The notes beneath the pieces are model-generated. The model was given only the letters and a program-made list of their open reading frames with translations, did no database searches and had not been told where the DNA came from. Below are positions 8,401 through 17,686 of a stretch of 64,000 nt of DNA, piece after piece. Source of the DNA: Sulfuritalea hydrogenivorans sk43H (GTDB lineage Bacteria > Pseudomonadota > Gammaproteobacteria > Burkholderiales > Rhodocyclaceae); the NCBI RefSeq assembly GCF_000828635.1, contig NZ_AP012547.1:1674001-1738000 (forward strand), given 5' to 3'. Position 1 is the stretch's first letter; each line of letters starts with the position of its first letter. The translations under genes and the position numbers were made by a program.

Positions 8401-9147
8401 ATGCAACTAAAGGATAGGGTGGCCATCGTCACCGGCGCCGGGCAGGGCATCGGCGCCTCGGTGGCGGCGGCCTATGCCCGCGAAGGTGCGAAGGTGGCGG
8501 TGGTCGACATGAACGGCGAGGCGGCGGAGAAGGTTGCCGCGGCAATAGTCGGCGCTGGCGGTACGGCGATCGGCGTCGCTTGCGACGTTTCCAGCCGCGA
8601 ACAGGTCGAGGCCATGGCGGCGAAAGTGAATGCCGAGTGGGGGCGCATCGACATCCTGGTCAACAACGCCGGCATCACCCGCACCGCCATGCTCCACAAG
8701 ATGACCATCGAGCAGTGGAACCAGGTCGTCGGCGTGCATCTGACCGGCGCCTTCAACTGCCTGCAGGCAGTGGTCGGCGGCATGATCGAACGCAAGTACG
8801 GCCGCATCATCTACGTCACTTCGGCAGCGGGCGTTCTCGGCACGATTGGTCAGATAAACTACAGCGCGGCGAAGGCAGGTATTCTTGGCATGACCAAGAG
8901 CACCGCGAAGGAATTGGCGCGCTACAACATCACCGCCAATGCGATCGCGCCGGGAGCGGCGACGCCGATGACGGAAGTGATCCGCACCGACGAGAAATTC
9001 AAGGACAAGTACCTCGACCGCATTCCGCTGGGTCGCTGGGCCGAGCCCGAGGAGATCGCGCCGGTGTTCCTGTTCTTTGCCTCCGATGCATCGGCTTACG
9101 TAACAGGACAGATACTCGCCGCCGACGGCGGCATGACAATTTACTGA
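8401..9147 (+). CDS. bzdZ: Short-chain dehydrogenase/reductase BzdZ
   Basis: 248-residue classical SDR. It shows the cofactor glycine motif TGAGQGIG (residues 10-17), NNAG (about 88-91) and the catalytic Ser/Tyr/Lys in TSAAG and YSAAK (about 155-159). In bzd clusters this position is attributed to a dehydrogenase acting after ring opening, for example on 3-hydroxypimelyl-CoA; the substrate is inferred. It is 14 bp upstream of gcdH. Confidence 0.85.
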   Translation: MQLKDRVAIVTGAGQGIGASVAAAYAREGAKVAVVDMNGEAAEKVAAAIVGAGGTAIGVACDVSSREQVEAMAAKVNAEWGRIDILVNNAGITRTAMLHKMTIEQWNQVVGVHLTGAFNCLQAVVGGMIERKYGRIIYVTSAAGVLGTIGQINYSAAKAGILGMTKSTAKELARYNITANAIAPGAATPMTEVIRTDEKFKDKYLDRIPLGRWAEPEEIAPVFLFFASDASAYVTGQILAADGGMTIY

Positions 9148-9161
9148 AGGAAGGAATCACG

Positions 9162-10346
9162 ATGGCCAGCAAGGCAAGTTTCAACTGGGAAGATCCGCTG
9201 CTGATGGACCAGCAACTCACCGAGGATGAGCGCATGGTGCGCGATGCCGCCGCCGCCTATGCCCAGGACAAGCTCGCGCCGCGCGTGCTGGAAGCCTTCC
9301 GCCACGAAAAGACCGATCCGGCGATCTTCCGCGAAATGGGTGCACTCGGCCTGCTCGGCACCACGATTCCCGAGGAGTACGGCGGTGCCGGCATGAACTA
9401 CGTCTGCTACGGGCTGGCCGCGCGCGAAATCGAGCGCGTTGATTCCGGTTATCGCTCGATGATGAGCGTGCAAAGCTCGCTGGTCATGGTGCCGATCAAT
9501 GAATTCGGCAACGAGGCCACCAAACGCAAATACCTGCCGAAGCTCGCCACCGGTGAGCTGATCGGCTGTTTCGGCCTCACCGAGCCCAACCACGGCTCCG
9601 ACCCCGGCAGCATGGTCACCCGCGCCCGCGCCGTCGATGGCGGCTACAGCATCTCCGGTTCGAAGATGTGGATCACCAACAGTCCGATCGCCGACGTCTT
9701 CGTGGTCTGGGCCAAGGACGACGGCGGCCAGATTCGCGGTTTCGTGCTGGAGAAGGGCTGGAAGGGACTTTCCGCGCCTGCGATCCACGGCAAGGTCGGC
9801 CTGCGCGCCTCGATCACCGGCGAGATCGTGATGGACGAAGTGTTCTGCCCCGAGGAAAACGCCTTCCCCGAGGTGCGCGGCCTCAAGGGCCCGTTCACCT
9901 GCCTCAACTCGGCGCGCTACGGCATCGCCTGGGGCGCGCTGGGCGCCGCCGAATACTGCTGGCATGCCGCCCGCCAATACACGCTGGATCGCAAACAGTT
10001 CGGCCGGCCGCTGGCCGCCAACCAACTGATCCAGTTGAAGCTGGCCAACATGCAGACCGAGATCACCATGGCCTTGCAGGGTTGTTTGCGCCTCGGCCGG
10101 ATGAAGGACGAGGGCACGGCCGCGGTCGAGATCACCTCGATCATGAAGCGCAATTCCTGCGGCAAGTCGCTCGAAATCGCCCGCATGGCGCGCGACATGC
10201 TCGGCGGCAACGGCATCTCCGACGAGTTCGGCGTGATCCGCCACGTGGTCAATCTTGAAGTGGTCAACACCTACGAAGGCACGCACGACATTCATGCGCT
10301 GATCCTGGGGCGCGCACAGACGGGGATTCAGGCATTCAGCGTTTAG
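9162..10346 (+). CDS. gcdH: Glutaryl-CoA dehydrogenase (decarboxylating)
   Basis: 394-residue acyl-CoA dehydrogenase converting glutaryl-CoA to crotonyl-CoA and CO2, the exit from the benzoate pathway. Family signs are [17 protein letters not shown] (about 129-145), the flavin-site [18 protein letters not shown] segment, and [12 protein letters not shown] near residue 371 carrying the catalytic Glu. AAGGAAGG lies before the ATG. Its place between bzdZ and bzdA links lower-pathway and activation genes in one transcription unit. Confidence 0.93.
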   Translation: MASKASFNWEDPLLMDQQLTEDERMVRDAAAAYAQDKLAPRVLEAFRHEKTDPAIFREMGALGLLGTTIPEEYGGAGMNYVCYGLAAREIERVDSGYRSMMSVQSSLVMVPINEFGNEATKRKYLPKLATGELIGCFGLTEPNHGSDPGSMVTRARAVDGGYSISGSKMWITNSPIADVFVVWAKDDGGQIRGFVLEKGWKGLSAPAIHGKVGLRASITGEIVMDEVFCPEENAFPEVRGLKGPFTCLNSARYGIAWGALGAAEYCWHAARQYTLDRKQFGRPLAANQLIQLKLANMQTEITMALQGCLRLGRMKDEGTAAVEITSIMKRNSCGKSLEIARMARDMLGGNGISDEFGVIRHVVNLEVVNTYEGTHDIHALILGRAQTGIQAFSV

Positions 10347-10417
10347 CAGCGAACACCATTGCCGATAGTTTGCGGCGCTTTTGAGTCACCCGCCACAGAG
10401 CGGAGGAGGAGAGCACC

Positions 10418-11998
10418 ATGCCAGAACTGAGTTCCGCCGATCACGCCAGCTCGCCGCCGCGCGTATCGATTCCGCGCCACTACAACGCGGCCCACGACCT
10501 GATCCAGAGGAATCTGCAGGCCGGACGCGCGCAGAAGGTTGCCTACATCGACGATCAGGGCAGCTACACCTACGGCGACCTGGCCGAGCGGGTCAACCGC
10601 TTCGGCAATGTGCTGGCGGGCATCGGCCTGGAGGCCGAGAACCGGGTGATGCTGTGTCTGCTCGATACCATCGATTTCCCGACGGCATTTCTCGGCAGCA
10701 TCCAGGCCGGCATCGTGCCGATTGCCGCCAATACGCTGCTGACCACGGCCGACTACGATTTCATGCTCGGCGATTCGCGGGCCAGGGCGCTGGTGGTTTC
10801 GGAGGCGCTGTGGCCGGCGTTTGCACCCATCGTGGCGAAGCACAAGACTTTGCGGCACGTCATCGTTTCGGGCAAGGATGGCAAGGGGCATCCCTGTCTG
10901 AGCGACCTGATGAAGGGCGTCAGCGCCGGTTTCGAGCCCGCGCCGACCACCTGCGACGACTTCTGTTTCTGGCTGTATTCCTCCGGCTCGACGGGCACGC
11001 CGAAAGGCACGGTGCACTTGCATTCGCACCTGATCCAGACCGCCGAGCTTTACGGCAAACCGATCCTCGGCATCCGCGAAGATGACCTGGTGTTCTCGGC
11101 CGCCAAGCTGTTTTTCGCCTATGGCCTGGGCAACGGGCTTTCCTTTCCGCTGTCGGTCGGAGCGACCACCATCCTGATGGGCGAGCGGCCGACGCCACAG
11201 GCGGTGTTCCAGCGCCTGCGCCAGCACCAGCCGACGATCTTCTATGGCGTGCCGACCCTTTATGGCGCGCTGCTGGCCAGCCCCGACATGCTCAAGCGCG
11301 AGGAAGTGACCCGCCTGCGCGTCTGTGCTTCGGCCGGAGAAGCACTGCCGGCCGACATCGGCCGACGCTGGACGGAAACACTCGGCGTCGAGATTCTCGA
11401 CGGCATCGGCTCCACCGAAATGCTGCACATCTTCCTTTCCAACCGGAGCGGCGAAGTGCGCTACGGCACCACCGGGAAACCGGTTCCGGGTTACGCGGTG
11501 CGCCTGATCGGCGAGGACGGCAACCCGGTCGCGCAAGGCGAAATCGGCGAACTGCAGATCAACGGGCCGAGCGCGGCGGCCATGTACTGGAACAGCCGGG
11601 AGAAGTCACGCCATACCTTCATGGGCGAGTGGACACGCAGCGGCGACAAGTACATCGAAACCGCCGAGGGCTATTTTCAATATTGCGGCCGCTCCGACGA
11701 CATGCTGAAGGTATCCGGCATCTATGTCTCGCCGTTCGAGGTGGAAGGCGCGCTGATGACCCACGAAGCGGTGCTGGAGGCCGCGGTGGTGGCCCATGCC
11801 GACACCGATGAGCTGATCAAGCCCAAGGCCTACGTGGTGCTCAAGGCGGGCATCAAACCCTCGGATGAACTCGCCGAGGCACTCAAGCTGCATGTCAAGG
11901 AAAAGCTGGCGCCCTACAAGTATCCGCGCTGGCTGGAATTCGTCGCCGAACTGCCGAAGACGGCCACCGGCAAGATCCAGCGTTTCAAGCTGCGCTGA
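10418..11998 (+). CDS. bzdA: Benzoate-CoA ligase
   Basis: 526-residue adenylate-forming enzyme of the benzoate-CoA ligase family, which activates benzoate with ATP and CoA. Motifs: YSSGSTGTPKGTVH (about 187-200, P-loop), DGIGSTEM (about 328), SGDKYIE (about 411) and the C-terminal catalytic lysine in TATGKIQRFKLR. A GGAGGAGG sequence lies 9-17 bases before the ATG in a 71-bp gap after gcdH. It heads the activation and uptake part of the cluster. Confidence 0.93.
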   Translation: MPELSSADHASSPPRVSIPRHYNAAHDLIQRNLQAGRAQKVAYIDDQGSYTYGDLAERVNRFGNVLAGIGLEAENRVMLCLLDTIDFPTAFLGSIQAGIVPIAANTLLTTADYDFMLGDSRARALVVSEALWPAFAPIVAKHKTLRHVIVSGKDGKGHPCLSDLMKGVSAGFEPAPTTCDDFCFWLYSSGSTGTPKGTVHLHSHLIQTAELYGKPILGIREDDLVFSAAKLFFAYGLGNGLSFPLSVGATTILMGERPTPQAVFQRLRQHQPTIFYGVPTLYGALLASPDMLKREEVTRLRVCASAGEALPADIGRRWTETLGVEILDGIGSTEMLHIFLSNRSGEVRYGTTGKPVPGYAVRLIGEDGNPVAQGEIGELQINGPSAAAMYWNSREKSRHTFMGEWTRSGDKYIETAEGYFQYCGRSDDMLKVSGIYVSPFEVEGALMTHEAVLEAAVVAHADTDELIKPKAYVVLKAGIKPSDELAEALKLHVKEKLAPYKYPRWLEFVAELPKTATGKIQRFKLR

Positions 11999-12035
11999 AT
12001 CGCGCGAAATGCAGTGTGGTTTGTTGTCAACCGGC

Positions 12036-12064
12036 TTGACGCACCGGCGTGGAAGTGTTGTGAT
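12036..12064 (+). promoter_or_regulatory. Possible sigma70 promoter before the ABC importer
   Basis: TTGACG at 12036-12041 is followed after 17 bases by TGTGAT at 12059-12064. The -35 is good and the -10 weak. It lies in the 142-bp gap between bzdA and the substrate-binding protein gene and could give the importer separate expression. Confidence 0.3.
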
Positions 12065-12140
12065 TGGGCCTCAAATTCCGGGGCGGGCATGAACAACAAG
12101 AAGCCCTGCCTACATACAGTTTCCAACGAGGAGCAAGACA

Positions 12141-13349
12141 ATGCACAAGAATCAAAAAGCCCCGTATGACCGTCGCGAATTCCTCAAGGGCAGCAGCGCG
12201 ATTGCCGGTGCGGCAGCCGCGGGAAGCTTGTTGCCGGCCGGCATGGCGCTGGCCCAGCAGGCCAAGCTGAAAGTCGGCCTGATGCTGCCCTACACCGGCA
12301 CGTTTGCCCAACTCGGCGTCGCCATCACCAACGGCTTCAAGCTGGCGATCGAAGAGCGCGGCGGCAAGCTGGGCGGGCGCGAGATCGAATATTTCACCGT
12401 GGACGACGAATCCAACCCGGCCAAGGCGCCGGAAAATGCCAACAAGCTGGTCCAGCGCGACAAGGTCGATGTGGTGATCGGTACCGTGCATTCGGGCGTC
12501 GCCATGGGCATGGCCAAGGTGATCCGCGAGTCGGGCACGCTGTGGATCAACCCCAACGCCGGCGCCGACGAAGTGACGGGCCCGCTGTGCGCGCCGAACA
12601 TTTTCCGCACCTCCTTCTCCAACTGGCAGACTACGCATGCGCTGGGCAAGGTGTTGAAGGCCAAGGGCCACAAGAATGCGGTGTTCATCACCTGGAAGTA
12701 CGCAGCGGGCGAACAGATGATGGCCGGCTTCAAGGAGGGCTTCGAGAAGGAAGGCGGCAAGCTGACCAAGGAGCTGTATGTGCCCTTCCCGCAAGTCGAG
12801 TTTCAGGCCCTGCTGACCGAAATCGCCAGCATCAAGCCCGATGCCGTGGTGGCCTTCTTCGCCGGCGGCGGCGCGGCCAAGTTCCTCAAGGACTATCAGG
12901 CGGCGGGCCTCAAGGGCAAGATCCCCCTCTACGGCTCGGGCTTCCTCACCGACGGCGTGCTGGATGCGGTGGGCGATGCCGGCGAAGGCATCGAAACCAC
13001 GCTGCATTATGCCGACGGTCTCGACACCAAGAAGGACAAGGCCTTCCGCCTCGCCTATGCCAAGACCTTCAAGCTGCAGCCGGACGTCTATGCGGTGCAG
13101 GGCTATGACGCCGGCCAGTTGCTGGCGGCCGGCCTCGACGGCGTCAAGGGCGACGTCGGCAACAAGGCGGGCATGATCAAGGCCATGGAAGCGGCCAAGA
13201 TCGACAGCCCGCGCGGCCCCTGGACACTCTCGAAAGCCCACAACCCGGTGCAGGACATGTATCTGCGCAAGGTGGTCGGCAAGGAGAACAAGGTTCAGGG
13301 CGTGGCCTGGAAGGCCTTGGCCGATCCTGCGCGCGGTTGCAAGGCATAA
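12141..13349 (+). CDS. ABC importer periplasmic substrate-binding protein (HAAT family)
   Basis: 402-residue Leu/Ile/Val-type (peripla_BP_6) binding protein, probably for benzoate or related aromatic acids given its place directly after benzoate-CoA ligase. The N terminus DRREFLKGSSAIAGAAAAG fits a Tat signal (RRxFLK) with cleavage near AMALA-QQ (about residue 36). Mature features include GLMLPYTGTFAQLG and a GTVHSGVAMGMA ligand-loop region. AACGAGGAGC precedes the ATG. A terminator-like hairpin follows the stop. Confidence 0.88.
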   Translation: MHKNQKAPYDRREFLKGSSAIAGAAAAGSLLPAGMALAQQAKLKVGLMLPYTGTFAQLGVAITNGFKLAIEERGGKLGGREIEYFTVDDESNPAKAPENANKLVQRDKVDVVIGTVHSGVAMGMAKVIRESGTLWINPNAGADEVTGPLCAPNIFRTSFSNWQTTHALGKVLKAKGHKNAVFITWKYAAGEQMMAGFKEGFEKEGGKLTKELYVPFPQVEFQALLTEIASIKPDAVVAFFAGGGAAKFLKDYQAAGLKGKIPLYGSGFLTDGVLDAVGDAGEGIETTLHYADGLDTKKDKAFRLAYAKTFKLQPDVYAVQGYDAGQLLAAGLDGVKGDVGNKAGMIKAMEAAKIDSPRGPWTLSKAHNPVQDMYLRKVVGKENKVQGVAWKALADPARGCKA

Positions 13350-13365
13350 CATTTCCCGATCGAAA

Positions 13366-13391
13366 GGCGGCAGATGACTGCCGCCTTTTTT
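13366..13391 (+). terminator. Intra-operon Rho-independent terminator/attenuator
   Basis: A perfect 8-bp stem GGCGGCAG (13366-13373) / CTGCCGCC (13378-13385) with an ATGA loop is followed by six T. It begins 16 bp after the binding-protein stop and its T-run ends one base before the permease ATG at 13393. Partial read-through would explain high binding-protein and low permease expression. Confidence 0.8.
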
Positions 13392-13392
13392 A

Positions 13393-14259
13393 ATGGATTT
13401 CGCCTTTTTCCTGATCCAGTTGCTCAACGGCCTGCAGTACGGGCTGTTGCTGTTTCTGGTCGCCAGCGGCCTGACGCTGATCTTCGGCATCATGGGCATC
13501 ATCAACCTGGCGCACGGCAGTTTCTACATGGTCGGCGCCTACCTGGCGTGGTCGCTGTCCAGCCTCACCGGAAGCCTGACCGCGGCCATTCTGTTGGCCA
13601 TTCCCCTGACCGTGATTCTCGGCATGGCACTGGAACGCCTGTTGTTCCGCCACCTGTATCAGCGCGACCACCTGTATCAGGTCCTGCTCACCTACGGCCT
13701 GATTCTGGTCTTCGAGGAATTGCGCAGCGTGATCTGGGGCGACGACGTGCATGGCGTTGCGGTGCCGGCGCTGCTCAGTCATTCGATTCCGCTGACGGAA
13801 AATCTTTCCTATCCGGTCTATCGCTTGGCGATTTCCGGGGTCTGCCTGCTGCTTGCGGCCTGCCTCTACTTCCTGATCCAGAAAACCCGGCTGGGCATGA
13901 TGATTCGCGCCGGCGCCAGCAATCGCGAAATGGTGCAGTCGCTCGGCATCGACATCAAGCTTATCTACACCCTGGTATTTGCGCTGGGCATCGTCCTCGC
14001 TGCATTCGCCGGCATGATCAACGCGCCGCTCTCCTCGGTGTTCCCGAACATGGGCAGCCAGGTGCTGATCATCTGCTTCGTGGTCGTTGTCATCGGCGGC
14101 ATCGGCTCGGTCAAGGGCGCCATGGCCGCCTCGCTGATGATCGGCCTGGCCGAAACCTTCGGCCAGGTGCTGGTTCCCGAAGTGGCCGGCATGATCGTCT
14201 ATGTGCTGATGGCGATCGTCCTCGTCTGGCGGCCCGAAGGCCTCTTCGGACGAGCTTGA
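13393..14259 (+). CDS. ABC importer permease, LivH type
   Basis: 288-residue inner-membrane permease of the branched-chain amino acid transporter family with about eight hydrophobic segments. It starts FAFFLIQLLNGLQYGLLLF and contains the LivH-like ASGLTLIFGIMGIINLAHGSFYM (about 25-47). The ATG is preceded by the T-run of a terminator hairpin instead of a Shine-Dalgarno sequence, which is unusual. It pairs with the LivM-type permease 4 bp downstream. Confidence 0.88.
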   Translation: MDFAFFLIQLLNGLQYGLLLFLVASGLTLIFGIMGIINLAHGSFYMVGAYLAWSLSSLTGSLTAAILLAIPLTVILGMALERLLFRHLYQRDHLYQVLLTYGLILVFEELRSVIWGDDVHGVAVPALLSHSIPLTENLSYPVYRLAISGVCLLLAACLYFLIQKTRLGMMIRAGASNREMVQSLGIDIKLIYTLVFALGIVLAAFAGMINAPLSSVFPNMGSQVLIICFVVVVIGGIGSVKGAMAASLMIGLAETFGQVLVPEVAGMIVYVLMAIVLVWRPEGLFGRA

Positions 14260-14263
14260 ACGG

Positions 14264-15253
14264 ATGGAAAATCATCGCCTGACGAACTGGTTGCCTTACG
14301 TCGTGCTTGGCCTGCTCGCGCTGTTTCCGCTGGTCGAAAGCACCTTTTACACGCAGTTGCTGACCAAGGTGCTGATCATGGCGATCTTCGCCATGAGCCT
14401 CGATCTGCTGGTCGGCTACACGGGGCTCGTCAGCTTCGGCCACGCCGCCTACTTCGGCCTCGCCGGCTATGCGCTGGCGCTGCTGGCGCCGAAGTACGAG
14501 GCCGTCAGCCTGTGGTGGTCGCTGCCGGCGGCGATGGGCGTCTGCGCGCTGTTTGCGCTGGTCACCGGGACGCTGGTGCTGCGCACGCGCGGCATCTATT
14601 TCATCATGGTCACGCTGGCCTTCGCCCAGATGCTGTTCTTCATTTTCCACGACACCAAGATCGGCGGCGGTTCGGATGGCATCTACATCTATGCCAAGCC
14701 GACCATGAAGCTGGGCGAGTTCCAGCTGCTCGATCTGGAAAAGCTGGAAAACTTCTACTGGCTGGCGCTGGCCCTGACGGGGGCCGCCTACCTGCTGCTG
14801 CGCCGCGTGCTCGGCTCCACTTTCGGCCGCGCCCTGCTGGGCATCAAGGTCAATGAGCATCGCATGCGTGCGCTGGGCTTCCCGGTATTTCGCTACCAGT
14901 TGGCGAGTTTCATTCTCTCCGGTGCGCTGGCGGGCCTGGCCGGCTACCTGGCCGCCGTGCAGTACGGTTTCGTCAATCCGGAAATCCTCTCCTGGCACCA
15001 GTCGGGCGCCGTGCTCATGATGGTCATCCTGGGCGGCATGGGCACGCTGCACGGGCCGGTGGTCGGGGCATTCGCCTTTGTCCTGCTGCAGGAAGTGCTG
15101 TCCAACCAGGCGTGGTTCGGCCCTTCGGCCAAGCATTGGCAACTGGCCATGGGCATCTTCGTCATGCTGGTGGCGCTGTATCTGCCGCAAGGCCTGGCCG
15201 GGCTGGCGCAACGATTCGGCCGCAAGCCGATGGCGGAGGCGGCCGATGAGTGA
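14264..15253 (+). CDS. ABC importer permease, LivM type
   Basis: 329-residue second permease of the importer. It has many hydrophobic helices, the LivM signature SLDLLVGYTGLVSFGHAAYFG (about residues 45-65) and the cytoplasmic EAA-like loop LLGIKVNEHRMRALGFPVFRYQ (about 189-210) that contacts the ATPases. It overlaps the next ATPase gene by 8 bp, implying translational coupling. Confidence 0.88.
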   Translation: MENHRLTNWLPYVVLGLLALFPLVESTFYTQLLTKVLIMAIFAMSLDLLVGYTGLVSFGHAAYFGLAGYALALLAPKYEAVSLWWSLPAAMGVCALFALVTGTLVLRTRGIYFIMVTLAFAQMLFFIFHDTKIGGGSDGIYIYAKPTMKLGEFQLLDLEKLENFYWLALALTGAAYLLLRRVLGSTFGRALLGIKVNEHRMRALGFPVFRYQLASFILSGALAGLAGYLAAVQYGFVNPEILSWHQSGAVLMMVILGGMGTLHGPVVGAFAFVLLQEVLSNQAWFGPSAKHWQLAMGIFVMLVALYLPQGLAGLAQRFGRKPMAEAADE

Positions 15254-16007
15254 GCCGCTGCTGCGCACCAAGGGGCTGACCAGGCGTTTCGGCGGGCTGG
15301 TTGCGGTCAGCGAGGTTTCGCTCGATCTGCACCTGGGCGAAATCCATGTCGTGATCGGCCCCAACGGCGCAGGCAAGACCACGCTGACCAACCTGCTGTC
15401 CGGCGACTTGCCGCCGACCTCGGGCGAGGTGCTGTTCGAGGGCCGCAATATCGCCGGCCAGGCGTCCGACCAGATTTCGCGGCTGGGCATCGGCCGCAGC
15501 TATCAGAAGACCAACATCTTCCTGCCCTTCACGGTTTTCGAGAACTGCCGGCTGGCCGCACAATCGCGCGCGCCGCATGCCTTGCGGGTCTTTCATGAGG
15601 CCGGGCGCTACGCCGACATCAACGGACGGGCGGAAGAAGCCATGGCTGTCGCCGGTCTCGGCCATCGCGCCCGGCGCGTTGCCGCCACGCTCTCGCATGG
15701 CGAACAGCGCCAGCTGGAAATCGCCATGTGCCTGGCGACGCAGCCGCGCCTGCTGCTGCTCGACGAGCCGCTGGCCGGCATGGGGCCGCACGAGTCGCAA
15801 CGCATGGTGGAATTGATCAAGAGCCTCACGGCCGAGCATGCCATCATGCTGATCGAACATGACATGGATGCGGTTTTCGCGCTGGCGAGTCGTCTCACGG
15901 TGATGGTCAATGGCGAGGTGCTCGAATCCGGCACGCCCGAGCAGGTGCGCTCCAGCCCGGCCGTGCAACTGGCCTATCTCGGCGGCGAGGAGCTGTTGCA
16001 TGACTGA
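15246..16007 (+). CDS. ABC importer ATPase, LivG type
   Basis: 253-residue ATP-binding subunit: Walker A GPNGAGKTT (about 39-47), ABC signature LSHGEQRQLEIA (about 153), Walker B LLLLDEPLAGM (about 171) and switch His in EHDMDAVF. The ATG at 15246 lies inside the end of the permease gene, and its stop overlaps the start of the LivF-type gene by 8 bp. The signature LSHGE replaces LSGGQ, as is common in LivG proteins. Confidence 0.9.
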   Translation: MSEPLLRTKGLTRRFGGLVAVSEVSLDLHLGEIHVVIGPNGAGKTTLTNLLSGDLPPTSGEVLFEGRNIAGQASDQISRLGIGRSYQKTNIFLPFTVFENCRLAAQSRAPHALRVFHEAGRYADINGRAEEAMAVAGLGHRARRVAATLSHGEQRQLEIAMCLATQPRLLLLDEPLAGMGPHESQRMVELIKSLTAEHAIMLIEHDMDAVFALASRLTVMVNGEVLESGTPEQVRSSPAVQLAYLGGEELLHD

Positions 16008-16713
16008 CACCCTGCTCGAAGCCAGCGGCCTGCATACCTTCTACGGCGTCAGCCACATCCTGCACGGCGTCGATTTCGCGGTGCGGCGCGGCGAGACCAT
16101 CGGCCTCATGGGGCGCAACGGCATGGGCAAGACCACGCTGCTGAAGACCATGCTCGGCCTGGTGCGTCCGCGTGAAGGAACGGTCAGGGTGCGCGGCACG
16201 GACATGACCCAGGCCGCCACGCATGAGATCGCTCGGCGCGGCATCGCGTATGTGCCGGAAGGCCGCGGCATCTTCCCCAACCTGTCGGTGCGCGAGAACC
16301 TGGTGATGGCGGCGCGCGCCGGCGTGGAGGGGCGACGCGAGTGGAATTTCGATCGCGTCATCCACACCTTTCCGCGGTTGGGCGAGCGCCTGAACAACGG
16401 CGGGGCACAGCTGTCCGGCGGCGAGCAGCAGATGCTCACCATCGGCCGTGCGCTGATGACCAATCCCGACCTGCTGATCCTCGACGAGGCCACCGAAGGC
16501 CTGGCGCCGCTGATCGCGCGGGAGATCTGGAGCATCATCAAGACCATTCGCGCCTCCGGCATCGCAACGGTGATCGTGGACAAGAACTACGCCGCCGTCA
16601 TGGCGCTGGCGGATCGCAGCGTGGTGCTGGTGAAGGGCAGGGTGGTGTTTGCCGGCGACTCCAATGAGCTTTCGGAGAATGAGGAATTGATGCACCGCTT
16701 CCTCGGCGTCTGA
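16000..16713 (+). CDS. ABC importer ATPase, LivF type
   Basis: 237-residue second ATP-binding subunit: Walker A GRNGMGKTT (about 37-45), signature LSGGEQQM (about 138-145), Walker B LLILDEATEGL (about 160). It completes a one-binding-protein, two-permease, two-ATPase set. The importer probably feeds aromatic acid to BzdA, by context. It is followed by a 150-bp gap with two hairpins. Confidence 0.9.
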   Translation: MTDTLLEASGLHTFYGVSHILHGVDFAVRRGETIGLMGRNGMGKTTLLKTMLGLVRPREGTVRVRGTDMTQAATHEIARRGIAYVPEGRGIFPNLSVRENLVMAARAGVEGRREWNFDRVIHTFPRLGERLNNGGAQLSGGEQQMLTIGRALMTNPDLLILDEATEGLAPLIAREIWSIIKTIRASGIATVIVDKNYAAVMALADRSVVLVKGRVVFAGDSNELSENEELMHRFLGV

Positions 16714-16776
16714 ATACCCATGAATAAATCTACTGCGCGTGCCGGATCGGGGTTTGGGCGGTGCTCGCTATCCTCG

Positions 16777-16840
16777 CATATAGCAACATATGCTCCGGTA
16801 GCTGCGCTCCGGCCGCACCCCGCTGCGGCCCGCTCGCTAC
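16777..16840. repeat. Two hairpins after the ABC importer genes
   Basis: GCATAT / ATATGC (6-bp arms) is followed by a larger GC-rich stem from GTAGC at 16798 to GCTAC at 16840, whose core is GGCCGCA / TGCGGCC. No T-run follows, so factor-independent termination is doubtful. It may stabilise the upstream transcript or be a repeat element. Confidence 0.5.
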
Positions 16841-16863
16841 GATTTCTTCACGGGCATTAATCC

Positions 16864-17643
16864 ATGCATAACGGCTTTATCTCGGCATCTGGCCGCACCC
16901 TCGAATATCAGCTGATCCCGGCGCACCAGATCAACCGCCCGACGCTGGTGCTGTTGCACGAAGGCCTGGGCTCGGTTGCGATGTGGCGCGATTTTCCGGC
17001 GAAGCTTGCCGCCGCCTCCGGCTGCCGCACGCTGGTCTATTCACGTTACGGCTACGGTCAGTCCGATGTGCTGCAAGCGCCGTTCGGCACCGACTTCATG
17101 CATCGCGAAGCGGGCGAGGCGCTGCCCGAACTGCTGGCCGCGCTGGACATTACGAAGCCGGTGCTGGTCGGTCATTCCGACGGTGCGTCGATCGCCCTGT
17201 TGCATGCGGGCGACGGGCGCTTCGACGTCGAAGGCCTGGTCGTCATGGCGCCGCACTGCTTCGTCGAGGACATTTCGATTCGCAGCATCGAGGCGGCGAA
17301 AGTCGCCTTCGAATCCACCGACCTGCCGGACCGGCTGGCCAAATACCACCGCGACGTGCGCCGCACTTTTTACGGCTGGAACGACATCTGGCTGCATCCC
17401 GAATTCCGCGCCTGGAACATCGAGGACTGCCTCGCCGGCATCCGCTGCCCGATCCTGGCGATCCAGGGCGTGGATGACGAATACGGTAGCATGGCGCAGA
17501 TCGAGGCCATTGCCGATCAGGCCACCGCTGCCGCCGACGTCGAATTGATGAAGCTGGCGGATTGCCGGCATTCGCCGCACAAGGATCAGCCGCAAGCCGT
17601 GATCGATGCCATGGTACGTTTCGTCGACCGTCTCGACACCTGA
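16864..17643 (+). CDS. Alpha/beta-hydrolase fold protein
   Basis: 259-residue alpha/beta hydrolase. The nucleophile elbow is GHSDGAS (Ser about residue 104); an acidic residue is in QGVDDEYG (about 202) and the catalytic His in DCRHSPHKDQP (about 237). It resembles soluble esterases or C-C hydrolases; the substrate is not evident. Its position after the importer and before an acyl-CoA thioesterase suggests an accessory role in aromatic acid metabolism, for example releasing benzoate from esters, but this is conjecture. Confidence 0.75.
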   Translation: MHNGFISASGRTLEYQLIPAHQINRPTLVLLHEGLGSVAMWRDFPAKLAAASGCRTLVYSRYGYGQSDVLQAPFGTDFMHREAGEALPELLAALDITKPVLVGHSDGASIALLHAGDGRFDVEGLVVMAPHCFVEDISIRSIEAAKVAFESTDLPDRLAKYHRDVRRTFYGWNDIWLHPEFRAWNIEDCLAGIRCPILAIQGVDDEYGSMAQIEAIADQATAAADVELMKLADCRHSPHKDQPQAVIDAMVRFVDRLDT

Positions 17644-17686
17644 CCTTCGCATCATCCCGGAATCACCCCATCAGGAGACTCATCCC

